In this document: positions 54,110-63,373 of the stretch, piece by piece | Position numbering within the stretch: position 1 is the first letter of the stretch | Layout of the letters: the number at the start of each line of letters is the position of its first letter | Origin: Aquimarina agarivorans | Lineage (GTDB): Bacteria > Bacteroidota > Bacteroidia > Flavobacteriales > Flavobacteriaceae | Direction: 5' to 3' | DNA length: 64,000 bases | Assembly: GCF_000218485.1 (NCBI RefSeq) | Contig: NZ_AFPB01000174.1 | Location: 1 to 64,000 of the forward strand | Translations under genes and position numbers: made by a program | The notes under the pieces: model-generated | What the model saw: only the letters and a program-made list of their open reading frames with translations | What the model was told of the DNA's origin: nothing | Database searches by the model: none

Positions 54110-55663
54110 ATGAAAGTTTATAGCATAATACTCGTTGTAATGACGTGTATGTTGGGAATTGTTTCTTGCAAAAAAGAAAACAAAAAAGGTTTAATTGAAA
54201 ATGAAAAAACAAAACCAGCAAAACCATTATACGAAGCAAACTGGAAGTCTATAAAAAAGCATTACAAAGATCCTGCTTGGTTTAATGAACAAAAATTTGG
54301 AGTTTTTATTCATTGGGGAGCTTATGCGGTGCCTGCGTTTGGTTCTGAATGGTATCCGCGTCATATGTACATGGATACAGCAAACTTTTCAGCTCAACTC
54401 AATCCTGGAAAACTAGGGCCTACTAAAGAATATTTGCATCATAAAAAGACTTACGGTGATCAAAAAGAGTTTGGTTATAAAGATTTTATACCCATGTTTA
54501 AAGCCGAAAAATTTAATGCAGATGAATGGATTGATCTATTTAAAGCGGCTGGAGCAAAGTATGTAGTGCCTGTTGCTGATCACCACGATGGATTTGCTAT
54601 GTATGCTTCCAACACAACTCGTTGGAATGCTAAAAATATGGGTCCTAAGCGTGATGTTTTAGGGGAATTGTTTAAAGCTGGACGAAGCAAAGGTTTAATT
54701 ATGGGGGCATCATCCCATTATGCTTTCAACTGGTCCTTTTATAATAAAAAAGACCATTTTGACACCACTAATCCTGAGTATGCTGATCTATATTCTGCTA
54801 AAGGTAAAAATATAAATGAACCTGTTTCTGAGGAATTTAAAAAGAAATGGTGGTTGCGTACCATTGATTTAATTGATAATTATCAACCAGATATTTTATG
54901 GTTCGACTTTATGTTGGATAGGCCAGCATTTAAGGAGTATCGTCCAAAAATTGCAGCATATTACTATAATAAAGGAATAGAATGGGGCAAAGAAGTTGTA
55001 CTTCAGGACAAAAACTTTGATCATGAAGCATTTCCTGAAGGTACAGTAATTTATGATTTGGAGCGAGGGAAGCTGCCTGGCATCCGAAAGTTGCCTTGGC
55101 AAACGGATACGTCCATTGGTAAAAACTCGTGGTGCTATGTTTCCAATTGGGAATCGAAGGATACCAATCAATTGATTGATGATTTAGTGGATATTGTTTC
55201 AAAAAATGGAAATTTACTACTCAACGTCGGACCAAAGGCAGATGGTTCAATTCCAGATGATCAAAAGAAAATTTTATTAGAAATGGGCGATTGGCTTAAA
55301 GTTAATGGTGCGGCTATCTATGGAACAAAATATTGGAAAACCTTTGGTGAGGGCCCAACTGAAGTTGAAAAAGGACATCATTCTGAAGGGAAAAATAAAG
55401 CATTTTCGGGGCAAGATATTCGCTTTACGCAAAAAGGAGATAAACTGTATGCTATTATGATGGCGTGGCCAAAAAATGGTAGCGTTATTATTAATTCTTT
55501 AGGTTCTTCTAATGTGTTTGCTAAAGGGATAAGTATAAAAAGTGTGCGCTTATTGGGCAGCGATGCTAACGTAGCATTCAAACAAAATCCTGATGGATTA
55601 TCAATTACTAATTTAGGCACTAAATCAGGAGATTTTGCACATGTATTAGAAATTACTCGATAA
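54110..55663 (+). CDS. GH29 alpha-L-fucosidase / alpha-L-galactosidase, lipoprotein
   Basis: A 517-aa GH29 enzyme with a lipoprotein signal (MKVYSIILVVMTCMLGIVSC), so anchored in the envelope. Family motifs are 'FGVFIHWGAYAVPAFGSEWY', 'YVVPVADHHDGFAMY', 'TRWNA', and 'PDILWFDFML' with the nucleophile Asp. 'NGNLLLNVGPKADGSIPD' near residue 370-390 is also typical. GH29 enzymes release alpha-L-fucose, and some marine and gut members release alpha-L-galactose; the downstream genes favour the latter. The ATG at 54110 is chosen for the signal peptide; the frame opens further upstream. Confidence 0.9.
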   Translation: MKVYSIILVVMTCMLGIVSCKKENKKGLIENEKTKPAKPLYEANWKSIKKHYKDPAWFNEQKFGVFIHWGAYAVPAFGSEWYPRHMYMDTANFSAQLNPGKLGPTKEYLHHKKTYGDQKEFGYKDFIPMFKAEKFNADEWIDLFKAAGAKYVVPVADHHDGFAMYASNTTRWNAKNMGPKRDVLGELFKAGRSKGLIMGASSHYAFNWSFYNKKDHFDTTNPEYADLYSAKGKNINEPVSEEFKKKWWLRTIDLIDNYQPDILWFDFMLDRPAFKEYRPKIAAYYYNKGIEWGKEVVLQDKNFDHEAFPEGTVIYDLERGKLPGIRKLPWQTDTSIGKNSWCYVSNWESKDTNQLIDDLVDIVSKNGNLLLNVGPKADGSIPDDQKKILLEMGDWLKVNGAAIYGTKYWKTFGEGPTEVEKGHHSEGKNKAFSGQDIRFTQKGDKLYAIMMAWPKNGSVIINSLGSSNVFAKGISIKSVRLLGSDANVAFKQNPDGLSITNLGTKSGDFAHVLEITR

Positions 55664-56046
55664 CTAAAAACTTTAAAATGTAATGACAATTCTAAATTTA
55701 AATTACTCATACAAAGTTTAGGATTTTTTATTTGGACAATCAAAAAAATTGCTTAGCCTATGCTAAAGGGTTGTTTTATTGCTAGGGTATTATGCAACAA
55801 AGAATCCTTTTAAATGAAAATTATTAGTTAGCAATAGGCAGTACAATGTTATGTAGCTGAAAAAGAAATTATTTTAAGTTTTGTTCTCGGTAAAACGTGC
55901 TTCTCAAATGGAGTGCGTTTTTCTAATTTAGCGAAAACTTATGTCGGTTCTAATTTTAAGTATCTAACATTAAATTATTCATTTTAAATAATTTAATGTT
56001 AGATACGGTATTAATACATCAAAATAAAGTATAAACAAATTTCAAA
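55664..56046. other. Intergenic region with long perfect palindrome
   Basis: About 380 nt between the GH29 gene and the L-galactonate dehydrogenase-like gene. The palindrome at 55960-56006 is the main feature. No coding frame is supported. Confidence 0.5.
55960..56006. promoter_or_regulatory. Perfect 19-bp inverted repeat before the sugar-acid operon
   Basis: GTATCTAACATTAAATTAT and its exact complement flank a 9-nt spacer (TCATTTTAA). It ends 40 nt before the dehydrogenase ATG and lacks a T-run, so an operator or 5' RNA hairpin is likelier than a terminator. Confidence 0.65.
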
Positions 56047-57054
56047 ATGAAATATATAGTTTGTGAACAGCCAGGCGATTTTCAATTAAAAGAAAAGGAA
56101 ATGCCAGTACGTAAAGATGATGAGGCTTTACTAAAAGTTAAAAAGGTGGGGATTTGCGGTACTGATATACATGCCTTTTCAGGGAATCAGGCTTTTTTTA
56201 CCTATCCAAGAATTTTAGGACATGAATTAGCTTCCGAAATCGCGGATATTGGAGCTAATAGCTATGGGCTAAAAAAAGGTGATAAAGTAGTCATTATGCC
56301 TTACATAAGTTGTGGAAAATGTATTGCTTGCCGAAATGGAAAAACAAATTGCTGTACTAATATTAGCGTTTTAGGGGTGCATTCCGATGGTGGAATGCAA
56401 GATTATATTACGGTGAGGCAGGATTTATTACTCCCTGCAAATAATTTATCGTATGATCAAATGGTCATTGTTGAACCTTTAGCTATTGGAGCGCACGCTA
56501 TCCGTAGAGCAGCTGTACATTCCAATGAAATTGTAGTGGTTGTAGGTTGTGGTCCTATAGGTATAGGCATGATAAAGCTTGCTCAAATTGCTGGTGCAAA
56601 AGTAATTGCATTGGATGTAAATGATGACAGGTTGGCTTATGCAAAAAATCAAATAGGAGCGGATTACTGCATTAATGTTTCCAATGATCCGCAAAGTAAA
56701 ATCGCCGAAATAACTAATGGTGATATGGCTACGGCAGTATTTGATGCTACAGGCTTTAAAGGAGCGTTAGAAAAAGGAGTTGATTACATGGCACACGGCG
56801 GTAGGTATGTGCTGGTAGGGCTTTCAAAAGATGATTTGATGTTTACGCATCCAAAAATTCACGCCAAGGAAACTACGCTAATGTGCAGCCGTAACGCTAC
56901 TAAAAGAGATTTTGAACACGTTATTAATGTATTGGATCAGTTTCCAACAGCTTCTTTTATAACCCATAATGTGTCTTTTGCTGAAATGATTGCTAATTTT
57001 AATAGTTGGACAAAACCTGAAACAGGTGTAATTAAAGCGACTGTAGATTTTTAA
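56047..57054 (+). CDS. Zinc alcohol dehydrogenase, probable L-galactonate 5-dehydrogenase
   Basis: A 335-aa medium-chain dehydrogenase. It has the catalytic zinc ligands in 'GICGTDIHA' and 'GHELASEI', the structural zinc cysteines in 'C-G-K-C-I-A-C-R...C-C', and the Rossmann 'VVGCGPIGIGMIKLA'. The family includes threonine, sorbitol and L-galactonate/L-idonate dehydrogenases. Followed by kinase, aldolase, altronate dehydratase and tagaturonate reductase genes, oxidation of L-galactonate to D-tagaturonate is the best fit. It opens the operon after the palindrome. Confidence 0.8.
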   Translation: MKYIVCEQPGDFQLKEKEMPVRKDDEALLKVKKVGICGTDIHAFSGNQAFFTYPRILGHELASEIADIGANSYGLKKGDKVVIMPYISCGKCIACRNGKTNCCTNISVLGVHSDGGMQDYITVRQDLLLPANNLSYDQMVIVEPLAIGAHAIRRAAVHSNEIVVVVGCGPIGIGMIKLAQIAGAKVIALDVNDDRLAYAKNQIGADYCINVSNDPQSKIAEITNGDMATAVFDATGFKGALEKGVDYMAHGGRYVLVGLSKDDLMFTHPKIHAKETTLMCSRNATKRDFEHVINVLDQFPTASFITHNVSFAEMIANFNSWTKPETGVIKATVDF

Positions 57055-57170
57055 ATCGAATTAATTTTCGGAAATTTGCCAAGGTTTTTTTAAAACAGCA
57101 ATTACACATTAAGAAATTTGAAAGCATCAAAGTAGTGCTTCAAAGTGTTCTTAAGTAGCCAACTATTTTT

Positions 57171-58196
57171 ATGATGCATAAAATAATAACATTCGGTGAA
57201 ATTTTAGGAAGATTTTCACCGCCTAACAATCTTCGTTTTAGTCAGGCAACCTCATTTGAGGTTATTTATGGTGGGGGCGAATTTAATGTAGCAGCTTCAT
57301 TAGCTAATTATGGTGCTAATGCAGAATTTGTAACCGCAATACCAGTTAATGCTATTGGGGATTGTGCCATGAATACAATCCGAAGTTTCGGAGTGGGACA
57401 CAAACATATTTTGCGTCAAGGGAAACGTTTAGGGCTTTATTTTTTAGAAAATGGTGCCTCAGGCAGAAACAGCGCAGTGGTTTATGACAGGGATGATTCC
57501 GCAATATCTCAAATAAAAAAGGGAGATATTGATTGGGATGTGGTATTAAATGGCGCTACTTGGTTTCACTGGAGTGGAATTACTCCGGCACTATCTGAAA
57601 ATGCAGCTGAGGTTTGTTTAGAAGGGATCAAAGCCGCGCATGCTAAAGGCTTAACTATTTCAACAGATTTAAACTACCGCAAAAAATTGTGGAATTACGG
57701 TAAAACTCCAAAGGAAGTTATGCCTGAACTGTTAAGTTATAGTAACGTTATTTTAGGTGATGTTGATACCGCATTATTTATGTTAGGTAAAGAAAAACTT
57801 GACCCTGATTATACGGTTGATTTGGAAGCGAAAAAAGTATTTGCTAAAGTTTTTGAATTGCTTCCCAATCTGCAAACTATGGCAATGACTTACCGAAATT
57901 CATTAAATGCTTCGCATCAAATCATCGGGGGGCTACTTTATAATAAAGGTGAAATGTACCGCGCACGTTTAAATGAAATTACCCCCGTAGTGGATCGTGT
58001 TGGTACAGGTGATGCCTTTATGGGCGGATTAATATATAGCTTAACTGAGTATACTAATGATCTGGAAAAAGCTATTGCATTTGCTACTGGAGCTTGTGTT
58101 ATCAAGCACACTATTTTTGGAGATGTAAATAGAGCGTCCAAAGAGGAAGTGTTGAACTTTATTTCCAGTGATGGTTCAGCAAAAGTAGATCGTTAA
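57171..58196 (+). CDS. kdgK: 2-keto-3-deoxygluconate kinase (PfkB family)
   Basis: A 341-aa ribokinase-family enzyme with 'YGGGEFNVAASLANYG' at the N-terminus and the PfkB signature 'DRVGTGDAFMGGLIYSL' containing the catalytic Asp. In context it phosphorylates KDG at the expense of ATP, forming KDPG for the aldolase encoded next. It lies 116 nt after the dehydrogenase and 79 nt before the aldolase. Confidence 0.88.
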   Translation: MMHKIITFGEILGRFSPPNNLRFSQATSFEVIYGGGEFNVAASLANYGANAEFVTAIPVNAIGDCAMNTIRSFGVGHKHILRQGKRLGLYFLENGASGRNSAVVYDRDDSAISQIKKGDIDWDVVLNGATWFHWSGITPALSENAAEVCLEGIKAAHAKGLTISTDLNYRKKLWNYGKTPKEVMPELLSYSNVILGDVDTALFMLGKEKLDPDYTVDLEAKKVFAKVFELLPNLQTMAMTYRNSLNASHQIIGGLLYNKGEMYRARLNEITPVVDRVGTGDAFMGGLIYSLTEYTNDLEKAIAFATGACVIKHTIFGDVNRASKEEVLNFISSDGSAKVDR

Positions 58197-58275
58197 ATGA
58201 CTAAATTCTCCGTAAGGGGGCAACAAGTAATTAAAATAGACTATTGGTAATACCAATAACTAAAAAAAGTATAAA

Positions 58276-58944
58276 ATGGCACAATTTTCAAGAATCGAGG
58301 TAGCACAAGTAATGAAGGAAACAGGAATGGTACCTTTATTTTATCATCCTGACGTTGAATTAGGAAAAAAAGTTTTAAAAGCATGTTACGATGGTGGAGC
58401 ACGTTTATTGGAATTTACAGCTCGTGGTGATTTTGCTCATGAAGTTTTTGCGGAGTTAACCAAATATGCAATTGCTGAATTGCCAGGGATGATTATGGGA
58501 GTAGGATCGGTAACCGATGCTGTAGCAGCCTCAATGTACATGTCTTTAGGTGCCAATTTTATTGTAACACCAGTATTGCGAGAGGATATAGCTATGGTGT
58601 GTAACCGACGCAAAGTAGCTTGGAATCCTGGTTGTGGGACATTGTCAGAAATAGCTAAAGCAGAAGAATTAGGTTGCGAAATTGTAAAACTGTTTCCAGG
58701 AAATTTATACGGTCCTAAATTTGTAAAAGGAATTGTTGGGCCTCAACCATGGACCTCAATTATGCCAACAGGTGGTGTTACCACGGAAGCGTCAAACTTA
58801 CAAGATTGGTTTGATGCAGGAGTAACTTGTGTTGGTATGGGATCGCAATTAATCAGTAAAAAAATATTAGCTGATCGCGATTTTGATGGTTTACAAAAAA
58901 CGGTGGCACAAACATTAGCAACTATTAAAAAAGTAAGGGGATAA
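58276..58944 (+). CDS. eda: KDPG aldolase (2-dehydro-3-deoxyphosphogluconate aldolase)
   Basis: A 222-aa class I aldolase cleaving KDPG to pyruvate and glyceraldehyde 3-phosphate. Motifs: 'GGARLLEFTARGDFAHEVF', 'VGSVTDA', 'FIVTPVL', the Schiff-base lysine in 'CEIVKLFPGNLYGP' and 'IMPTGGV'. The Bacteroidetes version has 'FTARG' where E. coli Eda has E-x-T-L-R-T. It is 27 nt before uxaA. Confidence 0.93.
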   Translation: MAQFSRIEVAQVMKETGMVPLFYHPDVELGKKVLKACYDGGARLLEFTARGDFAHEVFAELTKYAIAELPGMIMGVGSVTDAVAASMYMSLGANFIVTPVLREDIAMVCNRRKVAWNPGCGTLSEIAKAEELGCEIVKLFPGNLYGPKFVKGIVGPQPWTSIMPTGGVTTEASNLQDWFDAGVTCVGMGSQLISKKILADRDFDGLQKTVAQTLATIKKVRG

Positions 58945-58971
58945 ACAGTCTTGCTCAAATAAAATTAAATA

Positions 58972-60624
58972 ATGTCAGCATCTTACGCGCAAATTGACCC
59001 CAAGGACAATATTATTGTGGCAATAAACGAATTGCCAAAACATCAGCGTATTGACATTGCAGGTAAAACATTTTACTTAAAAGAAGCTATCCAACAAAAA
59101 CATAAGTTTGCGTTGGATAGTTTTAAAATAGGAGCTTCTATTTATATGTACGGAGTTTTGGTAGGTAAAGCTGTAATGCCCATTGCTCAAGGTGAAGCCA
59201 TTACTGCGGCAAATGTAAAACACGCTTCATCTGTATACCAAACCAGTAAAGAAAAATACACTTGGACGCCTCCCAATAGTTCAAAATTTGCGAATACAAC
59301 ATTTAATGGATTTCACCGTAAGGATGGTAGTGTTGGAACGCGTAATTATTGGTTGGTTATTCCGTTAACATTTTGCGAAAATAGAAATGTTGATGTGCTT
59401 GAAGGGGCATTGCTAGATGCCTTGGGCTACAGTACGACAAAAGATTTTGCTGTAAATACAAACGCATTAATTGAAAAATATAAAACAGGTGCTTCCGCAG
59501 AAGATATATTAAGCACCACTATTATTGAAACAAAAGAAGAAATTCATAGAAACAGAATTTTTCCGAATGTTGATGGAATTAAGTTTTTAAAGCACGATGG
59601 TGGTTGTGGAGGAACCAGGCAAGATGCCGAAACACTTTGTAATTTATTGGCAGGATATATTACGAATTCAAATGTAGCTGGAGCTACTATTTTTAGTTTG
59701 GGCTGCCAAAACGCGCAAATTGAAATGCTAAAAAAAGCGATAGCAAGTCGTAATACCAACTGTAAAAAGCCAATTTTTTATTTTGAACAACAACAAAGCA
59801 AAAGTGAACGTCATTTTATACAAGATGCGGTAAGGCATACTTTTACAGGTTTAATGGAAGCCAATAAGGTAGTGCGGGCACCTGCACCACTTAGTAAATT
59901 AATTTTAGGGTTGGAGTGTGGTGGTTCCGATGGTTTTTCGGGAATTTCTGCAAATCCAGCTTTAGGATATGCTTCTGACCTGTTAGTTGCTTTGGGAGGT
60001 ACACCTGTACTGTCTGAATTTCCGGAACTCAACGGTGTGGAACAAGAAATTGTGAATCGGTGTGAGCAACGTACAGATGCCGATAAGTTTACCTCCATTA
60101 TGAAAACCTACGGGCAGCGGGCTATTGAGGCAGGATCAGGATTCGAAAACAACCCATCGCCAGGAAATATTAAGGATGGGCTCATTACCGATGCCATGAA
60201 ATCAGCGGGAGCGGCAAAAAAAGGAGGGACTTCTCCTATTGTTTCGGTACTGGATTATACCGAAAAAATAGAAAAACCAGGGTTAAATTTACTCTGCACC
60301 CCAGGTAATGATGTGGAAAGTACTACCGGCCTTGCGGGTAGTGGCTGTAATATGATTGTTTTTACTACAGGTTTAGGGACCCCTACAGGAAACTCAATTA
60401 CGCCAGTTTTAAAAATGTCAAGCAATACCGCGTTATATGAAAGCATGCATGATATTATTGATCTTAATGCGGGGACAGTCATTAGCGGCGAAGAAACTAT
60501 TCCAACGATGGGTGAAAAAGTATTGGAATACATTATCAAAACAGCTAATGGCACAATACAGGCCAAGGCAGATGTCAAAGGTCAAAACGATTTTATTCCC
60601 TGGAAAAGAGGGGTGTCACTATAG
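58972..60624 (+). CDS. uxaA: Altronate dehydratase
   Basis: A 550-aa enzyme dehydrating D-altronate to 2-keto-3-deoxy-D-gluconate. The N-terminal SAF domain (about 1-90) joins a UxaA core: 'RKDGSVGTRNYWLVIPLTFC', 'HDGGCGGTRQDAETL', 'GLECGGSDGFSGISANPA' and 'CTPGNDVESTTGLAGSGCNM'. The conserved cysteines suit the iron-dependent active site. It carries a repeat-rich spacer after its stop, before uxaB. Confidence 0.94.
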   Translation: MSASYAQIDPKDNIIVAINELPKHQRIDIAGKTFYLKEAIQQKHKFALDSFKIGASIYMYGVLVGKAVMPIAQGEAITAANVKHASSVYQTSKEKYTWTPPNSSKFANTTFNGFHRKDGSVGTRNYWLVIPLTFCENRNVDVLEGALLDALGYSTTKDFAVNTNALIEKYKTGASAEDILSTTIIETKEEIHRNRIFPNVDGIKFLKHDGGCGGTRQDAETLCNLLAGYITNSNVAGATIFSLGCQNAQIEMLKKAIASRNTNCKKPIFYFEQQQSKSERHFIQDAVRHTFTGLMEANKVVRAPAPLSKLILGLECGGSDGFSGISANPALGYASDLLVALGGTPVLSEFPELNGVEQEIVNRCEQRTDADKFTSIMKTYGQRAIEAGSGFENNPSPGNIKDGLITDAMKSAGAAKKGGTSPIVSVLDYTEKIEKPGLNLLCTPGNDVESTTGLAGSGCNMIVFTTGLGTPTGNSITPVLKMSSNTALYESMHDIIDLNAGTVISGEETIPTMGEKVLEYIIKTANGTIQAKADVKGQNDFIPWKRGVSL

Positions 60625-60627
60625 ACT

Positions 60628-60752
60628 AGTTGTGGGTTGGTAGTTGGGAAATACGAGATTTTTTTGAATTCAAAAAAAATGATTAATCTAACAACCAACA
60701 ACCAACAACTCCCAACTGACAACTGACAACTCAAAACCGACAACTCACAATT
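60628..60752. repeat. AACCAACAAC/ACTGACAACT repeat cluster
   Basis: The spacer between uxaA and uxaB is almost wholly built from CAACCAACAA- and GACAACT-like units. Direct copies lie at 60690-60752 and an inverted copy (AGTTGTGGGTTGGTAGTTGG) at 60628-60647, giving a large imperfect hairpin. It uses the same unit as the repeat at 34548-34605. Confidence 0.65.
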
Positions 60753-60755
60753 GAT

Positions 60756-62219
60756 ATGAAAATAGTAAACAGAACCACAACAAATAAGCCAGTTCAATAC
60801 CCAGAGCGTGTACTTCAATTTGGAGGCGGAAATTTTTTGCGAGCTTTTTGTGACTGGATGTTTCATGTATTAAATACCGAAACAGATTTTAACGGAAGTG
60901 TTGTTGTGGTTAAACCCACGGAGCGCGGAGATTATTCGGAATTAAGAGCGCAAGAAGGGTTGTTTCATGTGGCTTTGGATGGTATTCGTAATGGGGCGTT
61001 AGTGTCCGAAGTAACTTTAGTTGAATCTGTTAGTAGGGTAGTGCATCCTTATTTGGAGTGGAACACATTTCTGGCAACAGCTGAACAACCTGAAATGCGT
61101 TTTGTGGTATCAAATACCACAGAAGCTGGCATCAAATTTTCCGCTACGGATAATTTTTCCGATACGCCACCACATGAATTTCCTGCAAAGTTGACTTTGT
61201 GGTTATATCACAGGTTTAATTTTTTTAATGGAGCAGCTGATAAAGGATGCGTTTTGCTGCCGTGTGAATTAATTGAAAATAATGGAGATGCTTTACGCAA
61301 AACAATTTTGGCGTATGCATCAAAATGGAATTTGGGTTTTGATTTTCAGGACTGGGTTACAGAACATAATCATTTTTGTAGCACTCTAGTGGATCGAATT
61401 GTTTCAGGATTCCCTAAAGAACGTGCTACTGAAATTTATAAAAAAGTAGGTTATGATGATGCTTTATTAGTCGCTGGTGAGGAATATCATAGCTGGATAA
61501 TTAAAGCTCCTGGCTTTATTCAAAAAGAACTACCCTTTTTAAAAACCCGTTTAAACGTACAGTTTGTTGATGATTTATCATTGTATCGAAAATTAAAAGT
61601 GCGTATTTTAAATGGAGCCCATACCTCATTAGTGCCCGTTGCTTATTTGGCAGGTTTGCGTACAGTTAAAGAGGCTATGGATAATAAAATGGTGGCAGCT
61701 CATGTTACGGAATTACTTTCTGCGGAAGTAAAACCTACATTGTCTCATTTTTCAGCGCAAGAAGTTGATGTTTTTATTAAAGCAGTTACGGATCGTTTTA
61801 AAAATCCAACCTTAAAACATTTTCTTATTGATATTTCATTAAACAGTACGGCTAAGTTTAAAGCTCGTTTGTTGCCGGCTTTTATTGATTATGTTAAAAT
61901 TCATAACACCTTTCCTAAACGTATCGCTTTTTCATTGGCGAGTCTGATACAGTTTTACAAGGGGGTTTTTAACGGTGAAAAGATTGCAGTAAATGATGAC
62001 AAAGAGGTGTTGAATTATTTTACTTTTGAGTGGGATAAAGTCGACTCTGGAGAACAAACCATAAATGAATTAGTTACTAATATATTATCCAACGAAGTTA
62101 TTTTTGGTCAAAACTTAACCCAGTATTTAGGTTTAGTTGTTTTTATTGAAAATATATTAGAAAACATTGAAAATACAGGAATTAGTAATCTTTTAAGTAA
62201 TGTTGAACAATTTTCCTAA
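60756..62219 (+). CDS. uxaB: Tagaturonate reductase
   Basis: A 487-aa polyol/mannitol-type dehydrogenase that reduces D-tagaturonate to D-altronate with NADH. Motifs: 'VLQFGGGNFLRAFCDWMF' at the N-terminus (nucleotide binding), 'NTTEAGI', 'HNHFCSTLVDRIVSGFP' and the catalytic lysine region 'KLKVRILNGAHTSLVPVAYL'. Length and motifs are typical of UxaB. Confidence 0.94.
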   Translation: MKIVNRTTTNKPVQYPERVLQFGGGNFLRAFCDWMFHVLNTETDFNGSVVVVKPTERGDYSELRAQEGLFHVALDGIRNGALVSEVTLVESVSRVVHPYLEWNTFLATAEQPEMRFVVSNTTEAGIKFSATDNFSDTPPHEFPAKLTLWLYHRFNFFNGAADKGCVLLPCELIENNGDALRKTILAYASKWNLGFDFQDWVTEHNHFCSTLVDRIVSGFPKERATEIYKKVGYDDALLVAGEEYHSWIIKAPGFIQKELPFLKTRLNVQFVDDLSLYRKLKVRILNGAHTSLVPVAYLAGLRTVKEAMDNKMVAAHVTELLSAEVKPTLSHFSAQEVDVFIKAVTDRFKNPTLKHFLIDISLNSTAKFKARLLPAFIDYVKIHNTFPKRIAFSLASLIQFYKGVFNGEKIAVNDDKEVLNYFTFEWDKVDSGEQTINELVTNILSNEVIFGQNLTQYLGLVVFIENILENIENTGISNLLSNVEQFS

Positions 62220-62321
62220 CAATATGAGGTAGCAAAATAAACATAAGAAGCAGCAAGTTTGTGGGAATTATAGCATTTTTGAAGTACATTATTAACCCCT
62301 ATTTGTTCTTTAATCAGGTTT

Positions 62322-63149
62322 ATGAAAATAGATTCTCATCAACATTTTTGGCATTACTGCGAAGTAAAACACAGTTGGATAAACGATCAGATGTCAGCAA
62401 TTAAAAAGAATTTTTTACCTAGTGATTTGCAGTGGGAATTGAGTGATAAAGGAATTGACGGTTGTGTAGCTGTTCAAGCAGATCAGCATGAATCAGAAAC
62501 AAATTTTTTAGTAGCCGAGTCAAAAAAACACGATTTTATAAAAGGTGTTGTGGGTTGGGTAGATTTAAGAGCCAAAAATATAGAGCGTCGCTTAGCGCAC
62601 TATACAAAAGAAAAAATAATAAAAGGATTTCGGCATGTAGTGCAGGATGAGCCCCACGTGGATTTTATGATGTGGTCAAATTTTCAAAATGGAATTGGTA
62701 AATTAGAAAAGTATAATTTTACTTATGACATTTTAATTTATCCTTCGCAATTACATGCTGCATTGTATACTGTAGATAAGCACCCAAACCAAAAATTTGT
62801 CATTGATCACATTGCCAAGCCCAACATCAAGGAAGGGCAAATGGAAGATTGGAAAAAAGGGATGAAAGAGATTGCTGCGCATGAAAATGTAAGCTGTAAG
62901 CTTTCTGGTATGGTTACTGAAGCCGATTGGAAGGATTGGAATCAGGAAGATTTTGTGCCCTATTTGGATAATGTGATGGAATTGTTTGGAGTTGATCGGG
63001 TAATGTATGGGTCGGATTGGCCAGTTTCACTAATCGAATGGACCTACGGCGAAGTAAAAGGAATTATTGATACGTATACTGAAAATTTTTCTGCACACGA
63101 AAAAGAAAAAATTTATGGTAAAAATGCCATAGATTTTTATAATTTGTGA
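62322..63149 (+). CDS. Amidohydrolase-fold sugar lactonase
   Basis: A 275-aa metal-dependent TIM barrel of the COG3618 type: 'KIDSHQHFWHYCEVKHSWI' (metal-binding H-x-H), 'GVVGWVDLRA', 'FVIDHIAKPNIKEG' and 'MYGSDWPVSLIEW'. Members open L-fucono-, L-rhamnono- or L-galactono-lactones. With the altronate genes next to it, an L-galactono-1,5-lactonase is the likeliest; L-fuconolactonase is the alternative. It lies 102 nt downstream of uxaB. Confidence 0.85.
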   Translation: MKIDSHQHFWHYCEVKHSWINDQMSAIKKNFLPSDLQWELSDKGIDGCVAVQADQHESETNFLVAESKKHDFIKGVVGWVDLRAKNIERRLAHYTKEKIIKGFRHVVQDEPHVDFMMWSNFQNGIGKLEKYNFTYDILIYPSQLHAALYTVDKHPNQKFVIDHIAKPNIKEGQMEDWKKGMKEIAAHENVSCKLSGMVTEADWKDWNQEDFVPYLDNVMELFGVDRVMYGSDWPVSLIEWTYGEVKGIIDTYTENFSAHEKEKIYGKNAIDFYNL

Positions 63150-63373
63150 TCAAAAACAAATTGGAGTTGCATGCCTTCTTTTTTAAAATTGCGCTAAAAT
63201 AATTGAGGTTTTTGCTGCATTGGCTATTAGATTAGTAGTCGATGCTTGTATTTAATTTTAGTTCAAGTTAAAGTAAATAGCCCAAAAGTTTTTTTGCTAA
63301 TTTTTGAATGAAGGATACACATATTAACCAAGGCTATTGAATAATCAGTGAATAGCTCAAAGCACACGGCTTA

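Noticed and set aside
60756-63149. Reading the operon as a hexuronate (galacturonate) pathway because of uxaA/uxaB
   Set aside because: No uronate isomerase (uxaC) is present, while a lactonase and an L-sugar-type SDR are, which fit an L-galactose route better.
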